64,000 nucleotides of DNA from Lachnospiraceae bacterium UBA3310 (GCA_002361355.1 DESQ01000019.1:62001-126000); one strand, 5' to 3'; positions 9,113 to 22,411 are shown, numbered from the stretch's first letter. Numbers and translations are program-made. The notes: a model not told the origin generated them from the letters alone.

Positions 9113-10297
9113 TCAATACTCTGCCTTCATGAATTTCCGGAACGCCTCAAGAGACCGCTCCACCTTCTCTGTGTCGATACAGTAAGCAAGCCTGAAATAT
9201 CCCTTCACGCCAAAACTGTCGCTAGGCACTACCACAAGGTCATATTTCTTCGCCTTTTCGGAAAACGACACCGCATCCGCCTCCGGCGCTTTCGGGAAGA
9301 TATAGAAAGTACCGCCCGGGCGCACGCACTCGAAACCAAGATCTGTCAGCTCCTTATACAAGATATTCATATTTGTCTCATAGACTGAGAGATCCGCCGT
9401 CAGGTCAAGCACCTCCGCCACCGCCAATTGAATGATGGATGGCGGGCAGTTGTGACCCGTTCCTCTGGAAATCTGGCTGCACATCACACTGATAATATCC
9501 GCATCCGTACACTTCGGGTTCACGGCCACATAACCAATCCGCTCTCCGGGAAGGGAAAGGGACTTGGAAAAGGAATAACAGGAGAGCGAATTATCATAGA
9601 ACGCCGAAGGATAAGGGGCGTCCACCCCCGCAAACACAATCTCCCTGTAGGGTTCGTCCGAGATCAGGAAAATGTCATGCCCGTACTTCTTCTGTTTCTC
9701 CTCCATGATTGCAGCAAGTTTTTGAATCGTCTCCGTAGAGTAAACCATGCCCGAAGGATTATTCGGCGTGTTGATCAGAACCGCCGCCACCTTATCCGTG
9801 AGCATCTCGTCAAAGGCTTCAAAGTTAATCTGAAAATTCTTCGTATCCGCAGGCACCACCTTGAGCGTCGCTCCTGTCAGATTCACATAGGGATTATACT
9901 CCGGAAAATAAGGCGCAAAGATGAGGACTTCATCTCCCGGCTCCGACACGCACCGCAGGGCGTGGGCGATAGCCCCCGCCGCGCCTGTAGTCATGAAAAT
10001 GTGGTTTCCCGTATAGTTCATCCCGAATCTCTTGTTAAGGGACGCAGCCACTTTCTCCCTGACGGAGGGAATCCCCAGGCTCTGGCTGTAGCCGTGCAGT
10101 TCCATGGAATCCTTTTCCTGCAGCATCTTTATCATGGTATCCGTAAATGCCTGCGGCACAGGAACGGACGGATTTCCGAGGCTGTAATCAAACACATTCT
10201 CGTAACCAATCTCTTTTCCTCTCGCCGTGGCAAACTCAGAGAGCTGACGGATCACTGATTTTCCCTGTAACATATCCTTGTACTTCTGCACTACCAT
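9113..10297 (-). CDS. Pyridoxal phosphate-dependent aminotransferase (class I/II)
   Basis: This 394-residue fold-type I enzyme has NTPNNPSG, the YSFSKSLSLPGERIGY segment holding the Schiff-base Lys, and a C-terminal domain ending in DSFGVKGYFRLAYC with the substrate-carboxylate Arg. Such proteins transaminate aspartate, aromatic or branched amino acids; the sequence does not settle which. It is 38 bases downstream of the alpha-galactosidase gene and just upstream of patatin. No obvious pathway links these neighbours. Confidence 0.9.
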   Translation of the reverse strand: MVVQKYKDMLQGKSVIRQLSEFATARGKEIGYENVFDYSLGNPSVPVPQAFTDTMIKMLQEKDSMELHGYSQSLGIPSVREKVAASLNKRFGMNYTGNHIFMTTGAAGAIAHALRCVSEPGDEVLIFAPYFPEYNPYVNLTGATLKVVPADTKNFQINFEAFDEMLTDKVAAVLINTPNNPSGMVYSTETIQKLAAIMEEKQKKYGHDIFLISDEPYREIVFAGVDAPYPSAFYDNSLSCYSFSKSLSLPGERIGYVAVNPKCTDADIISVMCSQISRGTGHNCPPSIIQLAVAEVLDLTADLSVYETNMNILYKELTDLGFECVRPGGTFYIFPKAPEADAVSFSEKAKKYDLVVVPSDSFGVKGYFRLAYCIDTEKVERSLEAFRKFMKAEY

Positions 10298-10335
10298 TGC
10301 TGTACCCTTCTTTCTTTTTCCTTAATATATCCAAA

Positions 10336-12546
10336 CTAACGTGCTTTAAAATGAATGAGCTTCCCAAGGAAATCCCCCTTAAGCGGTGGAATATTGATGC
10401 CCGCGTAATGCAGGGTATCGCCCTTGTACTCTGTCTGCCCGATCTCCGGCCAGTCCGCTGCATTTTCAATCACATAAGTTCTGTCAGGGTCAAGTCCCGG
10501 AATGCAGATTCTCCGGCTGTGGACATTGGGCCGGTTCAACACCTGAATGTAGGTGACGAGCGCCTCGCTCTTATCCTTTGCCACCACCTCATAGCAGTCA
10601 TAAAAATGATTATCGGCATAGTGGGCGATACGATAATAATCTCCCTGCCGCACCAGATCGTTATATTTATGGTACATCTTAACCTGTCCCGGAATCATCT
10701 CCCGATCCTGTTCCGGAATCTTCGTCACATCCAGCTCGTAGCCGAAGGTTCCCGCCAGAGCCACATAGCCCCTCGTCTCAAAGGGCGTCGTCCTGCCAAC
10801 CGTGTGATTCGGACAGTCAGACACATGAGCGCCCATGGTGGACAGCGGATAAATCATTGCCGTTCCCGCCTGAATGGACAGCCGCTCCACTGCGTCCGCA
10901 TCGTCGGAACACCAAATCTGCGGACTGTAATAGAGCATACCCGGATCGAACCTTGCACCGCCTCCGGAGCAGTTCTCTAAGAGAAGGTTCGGAAAATCTT
11001 TCGTCAGCCGATCCTGCATCTCATAGAGCGCAAGCACCTGCCTGTGTATCAGCTCCCCCTGCCTGTCCGCCGGAAGACCGAAGCTCCCGAAATCGGAAAG
11101 CTGTCTGTTCATGTCCCACTTGACATATTCGATATTTGCGCTTCGCAAAATAGCCGCAATCCTGTCATAGATACAGTCCCGCACCTCTTTGCGGGTCAGG
11201 TCAAGCACATACTGGTTTCTTCCAAGACTCCCAACCCTGCCGGGAATCTGAATTGCCCAGTCGGGATGCTCCCTGTATAAATCGGAATCCGGAGAGATCA
11301 TTTCCGGCTCTACCCAGATGCCGAATTTCATTCCCAGCTTATTGACCTCATCCACCAGATATTTTAAACCGCCTTCGATCTTCGATTCATTCACAAACCA
11401 GTCGCCCAGACTCGTATTGTCGTCATTTCTGTAGCCGAACCACCCGTCGTCCATCACCAGCATCTCGATACCGAGCGCAGAAGCCTGTCTCGCGATCTCT
11501 AAAAGTTTATTTGTATCGAAATCGAAATACGTCGCCTCCCAGTTGTTGATGAGAATGGGCCTCTTCTTATCCTTGTAGACGCCCCTGATCAGATGGTTGC
11601 GGTAGAGGTCGTGGAAGTTTCTCGTCATGCCGCCAAGTCCCTCCGCGGAGTACATACAGATGACCTCCGGCGCCTGAAAACTGTCCCCCGCCTCAAGTTT
11701 CCAGCAGAAATCTTCCGGGTGAATACCCATCATGGCACGGATACTGCCAAACTGGCTCTCCTCGATCTGCGCAAGAAAATTACCCGAATAGACAAAGTTC
11801 ATGGCATAGACATCGCCGGCCTCCTCCGTGGCGTTCGGGCTCTTCCACGCCATAAAGGGATGCTCCTGATGGCTTGACTCTCCGCGCACCGATCCCACAC
11901 TCTGTTTGCCCTTCCTGATCGGGTAAGTCGAAATGGCACGCTCTCTCGCCCAGGAGCCATGCAGGGTAATCATTTCATAACCATCGTTATCCATATCAAT
12001 ACAGGCGGACAGCACTTTCGTGAGATAAACTGCCTCGCCGCCATTGTTTACAATACGCACACTCCTTGCAATCGCGTCCGTGTCCGCAAAGATACTGTAG
12101 GATAAAACGACTTGCAGCTTTAACACCGTATCCTCGCAGACAATCTCCAGCGTCTTACATTCATCCTTTCCGCCAAAAGTCGCAGGCAGCCCTTCCAGAG
12201 CCTCCTTCCCGTCATAAACACGGTGCGACACATAGGACAGCGACACGCCCGTGTGACCCGACAGCGTGCGCACACAAAGCGTTCCTTCCCTGTAATCCCC
12301 CAGATTGTGGCCCGTGTACTCCATCGGGAATGTGTCCAGGAAAGAAGTTCTGTCCCTGTTGTTTTCCGACGGCACAAAAGGCGGCTCCCCGATCCGCATC
12401 AGGTACGCCAGATCGTCGTCCCGAAGTTTCCTGCCGTAATATACATGTCCCAGAAAATTCTCTACATCCACCACACCGATACAATAACTTGTATGGGGCG
12501 TGTCCAGTTTAAAAATCCGATTCTTTTCGTTGTAGGTAATGTTCAT
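10336..12546 (-). CDS. Alpha-galactosidase, GH36 family
   Basis: This 736-residue enzyme has the GH36 layout: N-terminal beta-supersandwich, central (beta/alpha)8 barrel with MDDGWFGYR and WVEPEMIS, nucleophile in KWDMN (D478), acid/base in CSDDADAVER (D548), and a C-terminal beta domain. These Asp numbers match those of the bacillary AgaA type. It releases galactose from melibiose/raffinose-type sugars. No signal peptide is seen, so it acts on imported oligosaccharides. The ATG at 12546 has GGAGAGG upstream; the frame is open for 25 more codons without a ribosome site. It lies 16 bases after glpK. Confidence 0.95.
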   Translation of the reverse strand: MNITYNEKNRIFKLDTPHTSYCIGVVDVENFLGHVYYGRKLRDDDLAYLMRIGEPPFVPSENNRDRTSFLDTFPMEYTGHNLGDYREGTLCVRTLSGHTGVSLSYVSHRVYDGKEALEGLPATFGGKDECKTLEIVCEDTVLKLQVVLSYSIFADTDAIARSVRIVNNGGEAVYLTKVLSACIDMDNDGYEMITLHGSWARERAISTYPIRKGKQSVGSVRGESSHQEHPFMAWKSPNATEEAGDVYAMNFVYSGNFLAQIEESQFGSIRAMMGIHPEDFCWKLEAGDSFQAPEVICMYSAEGLGGMTRNFHDLYRNHLIRGVYKDKKRPILINNWEATYFDFDTNKLLEIARQASALGIEMLVMDDGWFGYRNDDNTSLGDWFVNESKIEGGLKYLVDEVNKLGMKFGIWVEPEMISPDSDLYREHPDWAIQIPGRVGSLGRNQYVLDLTRKEVRDCIYDRIAAILRSANIEYVKWDMNRQLSDFGSFGLPADRQGELIHRQVLALYEMQDRLTKDFPNLLLENCSGGGARFDPGMLYYSPQIWCSDDADAVERLSIQAGTAMIYPLSTMGAHVSDCPNHTVGRTTPFETRGYVALAGTFGYELDVTKIPEQDREMIPGQVKMYHKYNDLVRQGDYYRIAHYADNHFYDCYEVVAKDKSEALVTYIQVLNRPNVHSRRICIPGLDPDRTYVIENAADWPEIGQTEYKGDTLHYAGINIPPLKGDFLGKLIHFKAR

Positions 12547-12562
12547 GTTGTTTTCCTCTCCT

Positions 12563-14059
12563 TTATATATCACTCGCCCAGGCAAGCGCGCATCTGACCG
12601 CGCGTTTCCAACCCTTGACAAGCTGCTCCCTGGTTTCCTGCTCCATAACTACGTCAAACCGTCTTCCAAGCTGCCAGTTTTTGCGGATTTCCTCTTTATC
12701 CTTCCAGTAGCCCACCGAAAGCCCCGCCAGATAGGCCGCTCCCAGAGCCGTCGTCTCAATACAGCTCGGCCGGTGCACCGCCTGTCCCGTAATATCCGCC
12801 TGAAACTGCATCAGAAAATCATTGGCGCTGGCGCCGCCGTCCACTTTCAGTTCTCCCAGGGGAATCCCGGCATCCTCCTCCATCGCCTTTAACACGTCCA
12901 TCGACTGATAGGCTATGGACTCCAACACCGCTCTCACAAAATGTTCCTTCTGGCAGCCTCTCGTAATCCCTACCACAGTGCCCCTCGCGTAAGGATTCCA
13001 ATAGGGTGTCCCCATTCCCACGAAGGCAGGCACCACATAAACGCCGTTGGTATCTTCCACGCGCAGGGCGTACTTCTCGGAATGCCGTGAAATTTTCATC
13101 ATGCGCATCTCATCCCGCATCCACTGCACTGCCGCTCCCGCCACAAACACACTGCCCTCCAGCGCATACTCCGGTTTGACGGCGTCGCCCGCGGCGATTG
13201 TGGTGAGAAGCCCGCTTCCGGAAGAAATCGCATCCCCGCCGGTATTCATCAGCAGGAAACAGCCTGTCCCATAGGTGTTCTTCACCTGTCCCGGCTCAAA
13301 ACAACACTGTCCGAAAAGTGCCGCCTGCTGGTCACCCGCCGCGCCCGCAATCGGAACTGCCGCGCCGAAAATGCCCGCATCACTCATACCGAACACCGTG
13401 CCGGAAGGTTTTACCTCCGGCAGCATCCGCCGCGGAATCCGCAGCAGGGCAAGAAGCTCCTCGTCCCACTCTAATGTATGGATATTATAAAGCATGGTTC
13501 GGGAGGCATTGGTGTAATCGGTCGCGTGGACAGCTCCCTTCGTCAGATTCCAAATGAGCCAACTGTCCACCGTACCGAACAGCAATTCCCCGCGCTCCGC
13601 CCTCTCCCGCGCGCCCTCTACATGATCTAAAATCCAGACAATCTTGCTCCCCGAAAAATAAGCGTCCGGCACAAGCCCTGTCTTGGCGCGTATCATTTCC
13701 GCATAACCCTGACTTTTAAGTCCGTCGATATATTCCGCCGTCCTCCGGCATTGCCACACAATCGCGTTATATACCGGCTCACCCGTTTCTCTGTCCCACA
13801 CGATCGTCGTCTCGCGCTGATTCGTGATACCGATACCCGCAATCCCAGACGCATCCACTCCGATATTCGCCATCGCCTCAATCGCCACCGCAAGCTGGGA
13901 TGCCCATATCTCGCGGGGACTGTGTTCCACCCAGCCCGCCTGCGGATAAATCTGGGTAAATTCCTTCTGTGCCATACTGCATATACTGCCCTTTTTGTCA
14001 AACAGAATGCAGCGGGAGCTGGTCGTCCCCTGATCCAGTGCCATAATATAGCTTTGCAT
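12563..14059 (-). CDS. glpK: Glycerol kinase
   Basis: This 498-residue FGGY kinase starts [17 protein letters not shown], holds [14 protein letters not shown], the substrate region WIIWNL-like ([10 protein letters not shown]), and the C-terminal [18 protein letters not shown] motif. It phosphorylates glycerol to glycerol-3-phosphate. The frame is open 92 codons further upstream, but that stretch reads into the promoter and the divergent gene; the ATG at 14059 has GGAGA and gives the normal family length. A conserved phospho-His site for PTS control is not obvious at a glance. It opens a probable operon with the GH36 gene. Confidence 0.95.
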   Translation of the reverse strand: MQSYIMALDQGTTSSRCILFDKKGSICSMAQKEFTQIYPQAGWVEHSPREIWASQLAVAIEAMANIGVDASGIAGIGITNQRETTIVWDRETGEPVYNAIVWQCRRTAEYIDGLKSQGYAEMIRAKTGLVPDAYFSGSKIVWILDHVEGARERAERGELLFGTVDSWLIWNLTKGAVHATDYTNASRTMLYNIHTLEWDEELLALLRIPRRMLPEVKPSGTVFGMSDAGIFGAAVPIAGAAGDQQAALFGQCCFEPGQVKNTYGTGCFLLMNTGGDAISSGSGLLTTIAAGDAVKPEYALEGSVFVAGAAVQWMRDEMRMMKISRHSEKYALRVEDTNGVYVVPAFVGMGTPYWNPYARGTVVGITRGCQKEHFVRAVLESIAYQSMDVLKAMEEDAGIPLGELKVDGGASANDFLMQFQADITGQAVHRPSCIETTALGAAYLAGLSVGYWKDKEEIRKNWQLGRRFDVVMEQETREQLVKGWKRAVRCALAWASDI

Positions 14060-14088
14060 AATTTTCTCCCTATATATGAACTCTAATA

Positions 14089-14117
14089 AGTATATAATAG
14101 CCACAAAAGAAAAACAA
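14089..14117 (-). promoter_or_regulatory. Promoter of glpK
   Basis: On the minus strand TTGTTT (14112-14117) and TATACT (14089-14094) are 17 bases apart, 30 bases upstream of the glpK start. It lies in the divergent region shared with the AEC transporter gene. Confidence 0.6.
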
Positions 14118-14198
14118 GCGGCTGCGAAGGAACCTCTTCCATATTTTTCAAAACATGTTACAATCAAGAATGGATTAAATTTGAAAAGAGGCACATAG

Positions 14199-15161
14199 AT
14201 GAGCATTACGGTCGTATTACAGCAAATGGTTATTATCTTCATTCTGATCGGCATTGGCATGATCCTTTTTTGGCGCGGACTCTTATCGGAGGAGGGCTCC
14301 AAACAGATTTCCGGCCTGATCATCAACGTCACCAATCCGGCTCTTTTAATCTGCTCCGCCCTCGAAGACGGGCCGAAGGCTTCCCTTCGTGAACTGGGTA
14401 TCGCTCTTGTTGCCTACGCGGCAGTCTTTGCCGTCCTGATTGTCATCGGCTTCCTGATTCCCCGTCTTCTTTGCGTGCCAAAAAAACACCACTACGCCTA
14501 TCAGATGCTTACTGTTTTCGGCAACGTGGGCTTCATCGGCATCCCGTTAGCCTCCGCCGTGCTGGGCAGTGAATCCCTGATTTACGTGTCTATCTTTAAT
14601 CTGCTCTTTAACCTCCTGATCTACACCCTCGGCATTTCTTTGCTGCAAAGAGCCGCGCGCGGACAAACCGCGGAAGATAATGCTGTTTCTGAAAACAGCC
14701 CTGCTTCCGGCCGCTTCCGGAAACTGGTTAACGCAGGTACTATCTCCGCCGTCGTTACGATTATCTTTTATCTCGGCAATTTCCGCGTACCTGTCATCCT
14801 CTCCTCCGCCCTCTCCTACACCGGACGCGCCACCACGCTTCTATCCATGCTGGTACTTGGCGTCTCCGTCGCACAGATGGCGCCGAAGGAAATTTTCTCC
14901 CATCCGAAGCTCTATCTCTTCACCCTGCTGCGCCAGATCCTCGTACCCATTGGCTGCATCCTGCTGATGCGCGGACTGATTGACAACAAATTGATTCTGA
15001 ACACCATGCTTTTAATGGCGGCCGTTCCTGCGGCAAATATGCCTCTCATGCTCGCCAAACAGATGGACATGGAAACGGAATCCATCTCACAGGGCATCAT
15101 CCTGACCACCGTCTTAAGCCTTGTGACGGTGCCCGTGGCATGCCTTTTTCTGGTGCCGTAA
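14199..15161 (+). CDS. AEC family transporter (auxin efflux carrier superfamily)
   Basis: This 320-residue protein is almost wholly hydrophobic, with about ten membrane segments. It has the inverted five-plus-five architecture of AEC/BASS-fold carriers ([17 protein letters not shown] and [15 protein letters not shown] in the first half; [13 protein letters not shown] and [13 protein letters not shown] in the second). Members export organic or amino acids such as malate in bacteria; the substrate here is unknown. The start has AAGAGG upstream. It is divergent from glpK and heads a plus-strand group of three genes. Confidence 0.88.
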   Translation: MSITVVLQQMVIIFILIGIGMILFWRGLLSEEGSKQISGLIINVTNPALLICSALEDGPKASLRELGIALVAYAAVFAVLIVIGFLIPRLLCVPKKHHYAYQMLTVFGNVGFIGIPLASAVLGSESLIYVSIFNLLFNLLIYTLGISLLQRAARGQTAEDNAVSENSPASGRFRKLVNAGTISAVVTIIFYLGNFRVPVILSSALSYTGRATTLLSMLVLGVSVAQMAPKEIFSHPKLYLFTLLRQILVPIGCILLMRGLIDNKLILNTMLLMAAVPAANMPLMLAKQMDMETESISQGIILTTVLSLVTVPVACLFLVP

Positions 15162-15230
15162 ACGCCAAACACCCCGCACCGTTTCCTGTTATCGTCATAA
15201 AATAGAGTAAAACCACATAGGATATAAGTT

Positions 15231-16139
15231 ATGTATTATTTACTCTTTATTCTTCTTCTCACCGCCCTTCTTGGCTGTATTCTTTTTCACTGCCGCCGGA
15301 AAAATATCATCTGTAAAGTATCCGGCATGGACTGCTGTACCAAATGTTCCCTTTTAGACGAGCTGGTATATCCCTTCGGTTACTGTTTTCACTGTGACTG
15401 CGGATTCTTTTCCTCCACTTTGGACGCACCGCAGAAACAGGCGGGATACACCTGGCTCTACGACTATATGGCGCCCCGTTTCCAAATGGTTTTTGACGCG
15501 CTCCCGGTCTATTTCAATTACCGGGGAAGAACCTGGCTGATCGAATTTTGGAAGGGGCAGTATGGCATCAACACCGGAGCGGAAATCGGCATTTATCATG
15601 CGGACGCTATTATCCCGGAAACCGATTACAAAAAAACCCTGTTTTCCTGCGCAGGCAGGGAAGAGATGCTTGACTGCACTTTCAGGCTCTGTGACCGCGG
15701 AAACGACTGTGTCTGCAACACCGGCCGCCACTGGTGGCTGACCGCCTTCCTGGTGGGCCGTTTCTCAAAGCCCGCCAACCTGACTATGGAATCCTGCATC
15801 CGTTTCCCCAACCGGGAAATGCTCTCCGCTTTTGTAGAAGGCTTAGAGCAGGCCGGCTGCCAGAGGGACTGCCTGTCAATCAACGGCCTGACCGTCTGCT
15901 TTGTTTTCTCTGAAAACATCCCCGAACATTTCAATCTGCTCACACGTTTCTGGCGCTGTTTCTCCCAATGGAAAAACAGAATTTTCTGTAAATTGTATCT
16001 GTGGGTTACCAGACCCTTCTGCTGTACCGAAGACCGGATTTTATACCTGTACTTCTATCTCCCGTCCGCTTTCCGACGACTTCTCAGACTGCGCCGTTTT
16101 AACAAACGCTGCCACAGGCAGCACAGGAAGGGGTATTGA
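15231..16139 (+). CDS. DUF4474 domain-containing protein, membrane-anchored, Cys-rich
   Basis: This 302-residue protein has an N-terminal membrane helix (residues 2-22), a Cys-rich segment (CCTKCSLLDELVYPFGYCFHC broken at residues 35-55), and a central region YMAPRFQMVFDALPVYFNY... TWLIEFWKGQYGINTGAEIG, which I recognise as the DUF4474 pattern of Clostridia. The remainder is rich in Cys, Trp and Arg and ends in a basic tail. The function is unknown. The metallophosphoesterase start is one base past its stop, so the two are almost certainly translated together and may act together. Confidence 0.78.
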   Translation: MYYLLFILLLTALLGCILFHCRRKNIICKVSGMDCCTKCSLLDELVYPFGYCFHCDCGFFSSTLDAPQKQAGYTWLYDYMAPRFQMVFDALPVYFNYRGRTWLIEFWKGQYGINTGAEIGIYHADAIIPETDYKKTLFSCAGREEMLDCTFRLCDRGNDCVCNTGRHWWLTAFLVGRFSKPANLTMESCIRFPNREMLSAFVEGLEQAGCQRDCLSINGLTVCFVFSENIPEHFNLLTRFWRCFSQWKNRIFCKLYLWVTRPFCCTEDRILYLYFYLPSAFRRLLRLRRFNKRCHRQHRKGY

Positions 16140-16140
16140 T

Positions 16141-16992
16141 ATGGGATTTTCCACGCGCCTCGACCACGCCTTTCTGGATGCGCCTATGCTTCCTCTGTCA
16201 AACCGCTCCCGCTATGTCCTTATGAGCGACTGTCACAGGGGCATCGGCAATTCCTCCGATAACTTTCTGAAAAACCAGCATCTGTATTTCGCCGCCCTGG
16301 AGCACTATTACCGACAAGGTTTTACCTATATTGAATTGGGGGACGGTGATGAGCTCTGGGAAAACAGAAACATGAAAAATATCATGGATATCCACAGCAA
16401 CGTGTTCTGGCTCTTTCATCAATTTTATCAGGAGAACCGCCTGTATCTGCTCTACGGCAACCATGATATCGTAAAAAGAAAGAAGAGGCTGCAGCCTCTT
16501 CTTTCTCCTCTCTGCTTTCATGAAGGAATCATCCTGACCACCGGCACGCCGCCGGACGGTATGCCCCGCATCTCGCTCTATCTGACCCACGGCCATCAGG
16601 CCAGCCTGCTCAATTCCACGCTCTGGCCCCTCTCCCGGTTTCTGGTTCGGTATGTCTGGAATCCGCTGGAAAACCTGGGTGTTCTTGATCCCACCAGCGC
16701 CGCCAAAAACTATCATATAAAAAACAAATGTGAAACCCGGCTGAACCGCTGGGCCAGGGAACACCGCCGCATCCTGATCACAGGACACACGCACCGTCCT
16801 GTCCTTCCCGCCGACCCGTCCTGCTACTATAACACGGGAAGCTGCGTCCACCCCCGCTGTATCACCTGTATCGAAATCGAGCGTCTTTCCATGACTCTGG
16901 TGAAATGGTGCATGAACGCCAGAGCCGACAGTACTCTCTATGTGGCAAGGGAAATTATTTCCGGCCCTGTTCCCCTGCAATCTGCACCTTAA
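16141..16992 (+). CDS. Metallophosphoesterase (calcineurin-like)
   Basis: This 283-residue protein has the complete metal-ligand series: SDCHRG (D30, H32), GDGDE near residue 68, GNHDI near residue 109, LTHGHQ near residue 151 and TGHTHRP near residue 217. This resembles UDP-2,3-diacylglucosamine-hydrolase-like and Ser/Thr phosphatase-like calcineurin folds. The substrate is unknown. The ATG at 16141 has GGAAGGGG upstream; the frame is open 80 codons further back, but that part overlaps the DUF4474 gene. Its last 38 bases overlap the convergent pyruvate kinase gene. Confidence 0.88.
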   Translation: MGFSTRLDHAFLDAPMLPLSNRSRYVLMSDCHRGIGNSSDNFLKNQHLYFAALEHYYRQGFTYIELGDGDELWENRNMKNIMDIHSNVFWLFHQFYQENRLYLLYGNHDIVKRKKRLQPLLSPLCFHEGIILTTGTPPDGMPRISLYLTHGHQASLLNSTLWPLSRFLVRYVWNPLENLGVLDPTSAAKNYHIKNKCETRLNRWAREHRRILITGHTHRPVLPADPSCYYNTGSCVHPRCITCIEIERLSMTLVKWCMNARADSTLYVAREIISGPVPLQSAP

Positions 16993-18388
16993 TCATATTC
17001 GTTGTGCCGGAGATTCCGATCGGTATGCCGGATGTGATAACCGTCAGATCCCCTTTATTGAGCAGCCCCTTCTTTTCCGCCGCGGCAATGGCCTTGTCAA
17101 ACAGCACGTAGGCGTCTTTCTCCTCCCTGATCACAAGCGGCGTCACACCCCAGCATAAAGCAAGCTGGCGGCACACCTTCTCGGTAGTGGCACAACATAT
17201 GATGTCGCTCATGGGACGGTAACGGGAAATCATTCTCGCCGATCTGCCGGATTTGGTAACCGTCACAATGGCCGATGCGTTTAAGTCAAGGGCTGTCGTA
17301 CAAGTAGCGTGGCAGATCGCATCCGTGATATCCGGATTCGCCTCCCGCTCCAACAGGAAAAAGCGTTTGCGGTAATCCACATCCCGCTCGGTACGCTCCG
17401 CGATTTTGACCATGGTTTTCACCGCCTCCACAGGATAGGAACCCGCTGCCGTCTCCCCCGAAAGCATAATCGCGCTTGTGCCGTCATAAACCGCGTTTGC
17501 CACGTCGGTAGTCTCCGCTCTGGTGGGTCTGGGATTTTTGATCATAGATTCCAGCATCTGCGTGGCCGTGATTACCTGTTTGCCCGCACGATACACTTTC
17601 TTGATGATCTCCTTCTGGATCACAGGCACATCCTCGTAGGGAATCTCCACGCCCATGTCCCCTCTTGCCACCATAACGCCATCGGATGCCTCCACGATAT
17701 CGTCAATGTTCGCCACACCCTGCGCGTTCTCAATCTTTGCAATAATTTTGATGCCCTCGCCGCCGTTTTTTTCCAGCAGCTTTTTCAACTGTAAAATATC
17801 TTCCTTTTTCTGCACGAAAGAAGCCGCAATAAAATCCACGTCCTGCTCGATGCCAAAGAGAATGTCTTCCCTGTCCTTCTCGCTGATATACGGCATGGAA
17901 AGATCCACGTCGGGTACATTGACCCCTTTGTGGTTGGAAACGACGCCGCCGTTTATGACACGGCACACAATATTCGTCTTATCCACCTTCTCCACCTTCA
18001 TCTCGATCAGGCCGTCGTCGATGAGGACACGCATCCCCTCCTCCAGATCCTCATAAAGTCTGTTATAGGTCACGCTCACGATATCCTTTGTGCCTTCCAC
18101 CTCGTCTGCCGTTAGCGTAAAGAGCTGCCCCTCTTCCAGAGTAACTTTTCCCTCCTTAAAATTCTTCACGCGAACTTCCGGCCCTTTGGTATCAAGCAGA
18201 ATCGCCACCGGCCTTCCCACTTCCTTCCGGAGTTTCTTTACCGTATCCATTCTCCTTTTGTGATCTTCATAAGTGCCATGGGAAAAGTTGCACCGCGCAA
18301 CGTCCATACCCTCCGCCATCATCTGTCGCAGCACTTCCTCGTTATCCGTAGCAGGGCCAAGAGTACAAACTATTTTTGTTTTACGCAT
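16955..18388 (-). CDS. pyk: Pyruvate kinase
   Basis: This 477-residue enzyme has RCNFSHG, the KIENAQG active-site Lys region, MVARGDMGVEIP, ITATQMLESM and MLSGETAAGSYP. It makes pyruvate and ATP from phosphoenolpyruvate. It has the usual A, B and C domains and stops at about 477 residues, without the extra phosphohistidine-like domain seen in bacillary enzymes of about 585. The start has GGAGG upstream. Its 3' end overlaps the convergent metallophosphoesterase gene by 38 bases. Confidence 0.97.
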   Translation of the reverse strand: MRKTKIVCTLGPATDNEEVLRQMMAEGMDVARCNFSHGTYEDHKRRMDTVKKLRKEVGRPVAILLDTKGPEVRVKNFKEGKVTLEEGQLFTLTADEVEGTKDIVSVTYNRLYEDLEEGMRVLIDDGLIEMKVEKVDKTNIVCRVINGGVVSNHKGVNVPDVDLSMPYISEKDREDILFGIEQDVDFIAASFVQKKEDILQLKKLLEKNGGEGIKIIAKIENAQGVANIDDIVEASDGVMVARGDMGVEIPYEDVPVIQKEIIKKVYRAGKQVITATQMLESMIKNPRPTRAETTDVANAVYDGTSAIMLSGETAAGSYPVEAVKTMVKIAERTERDVDYRKRFFLLEREANPDITDAICHATCTTALDLNASAIVTVTKSGRSARMISRYRPMSDIICCATTEKVCRQLALCWGVTPLVIREEKDAYVLFDKAIAAAEKKGLLNKGDLTVITSGIPIGISGTTNMIKVQIAGEQGRK

Positions 18389-18492
18389 GATTTACCTCCG
18401 TTCCGGGCGTCGCCCGTCATTTTTCTACGTTCTCTCTCGTTATATCATATTTTACACAGAAATTCACTTGCTCATCCCGTAAAAATTTAAAT

Positions 18493-18524
18493 AAAAAAAG
18501 ACATCAGTCCAAAGACCAATGTCT
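18493..18524 (-). terminator. Terminator after lacZ
   Basis: On the minus strand AGACATTGGTC and GACTGATGTCT pair (two G-U pairs) around a four-base loop, then seven T. It lies just beyond the LacZ stop and closes the galactoside operon. Confidence 0.9.
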
Positions 18525-18531
18525 CTTTCTT

Positions 18532-21588
<3,057 letters not shown>

Positions 21589-21598
21589 TTAACTCCTT

Positions 21599-22411
21599 TT
21601 ACTTGACTGCTCCGGTAATACCTTCTGCAAACGCATTCTGCAGGCAGAAGAATACAATCGCGGTGGGCAGGGTACAGATCAGTACGGCCAACATCAGCAT
21701 ACCGTAATCCGTCACATAACCCTGCGTCAGGTTCGCCACTACCATCGGCATGGTCTGGCTGGTAGCATCCGTCATGATTACCTTCGGCCACAGATAGCTG
21801 TTCCATGCGTTCATGAACGTGATGGTCATAGCCGCCGCATAGGTGGAACGCATCGTCGGAATAAACATCTGGAAGAAAATACGGATCTCCGAAAGTCCGT
21901 CAATTCTCGCCGCCTCCATAATATCATGGGGGAAGGATCTCGCGCTCTGCCTGAACATCATGATCAGAAACGGCGTCGAAATCGTCGGCAGGATAAATCC
22001 AATCGTCGTATTTAACCAGCCCGCCGTCGAGAACATCTGGAAGAGGGGAATCATAGTCGCCACAAAGGGAACCATCATTGCCAGCAGAATAACGCTCATA
22101 ACTGCATCTTTCACCTTGTCATGGTAAATCTCAAAGCCGTATCCTGCCAGAGAGCTCACCACAAGCGACACCAGTGTCAGAATTACCGAATATTTAACGG
22201 AGTTGACAAACGCGCCTCCTACATTCTGATTCGCCAGAAGATTTTTGAGATTCTCCGCAAAATATGTCCCGGGAATCAGTCGTCCGCTGATAACTTCCGC
22301 ACTCTTGTTTGTCGCCGCACTTACCATCCAATACAGCGGGAACACCGAGATAAACGATACGATAATCAGGAATACATACATAAAAAAGCTTCTAACCTTT
22401 GCCTTAGTCAC
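21599..22411 (-). CDS. Carbohydrate ABC transporter permease (MalG family)
   Basis: This 270-residue protein has six predicted membrane helices and the EAA loop (EAARIDGLSEIRIFFQM) that docks the ATPase. It pairs with the MalF-type permease whose 3' end it overlaps. The start chosen is GTG at 22411, which has AGTAGG eight bases upstream; an in-frame GTG at 22420 has no usable site. The operon lacks its own ATP-binding subunit, so a shared MsmK/UgpC-type ATPase encoded elsewhere is inferred. Confidence 0.93.
   Translation of the reverse strand: MTKAKVRSFFMYVFLIIVSFISVFPLYWMVSAATNKSAEVISGRLIPGTYFAENLKNLLANQNVGGAFVNSVKYSVILTLVSLVVSSLAGYGFEIYHDKVKDAVMSVILLAMMVPFVATMIPLFQMFSTAGWLNTTIGFILPTISTPFLIMMFRQSARSFPHDIMEAARIDGLSEIRIFFQMFIPTMRSTYAAAMTITFMNAWNSYLWPKVIMTDATSQTMPMVVANLTQGYVTDYGMLMLAVLICTLPTAIVFFCLQNAFAEGITGAVK

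Noticed and set aside
9428..10258. 276-codon frame antisense to the aminotransferase gene
   Set aside because: Arg/His-rich shadow; the sense frame has PLP motifs.
14060..14335. N-terminal extension of glycerol kinase by 92 codons
   Set aside because: It would run through the promoter and into the divergent AEC gene; the internal ATG has a ribosome site and gives the family length.
15901..16140. N-terminal extension of the metallophosphoesterase
   Set aside because: It overlaps the DUF4474 gene in another frame; ATG at 16141 has a good ribosome site.
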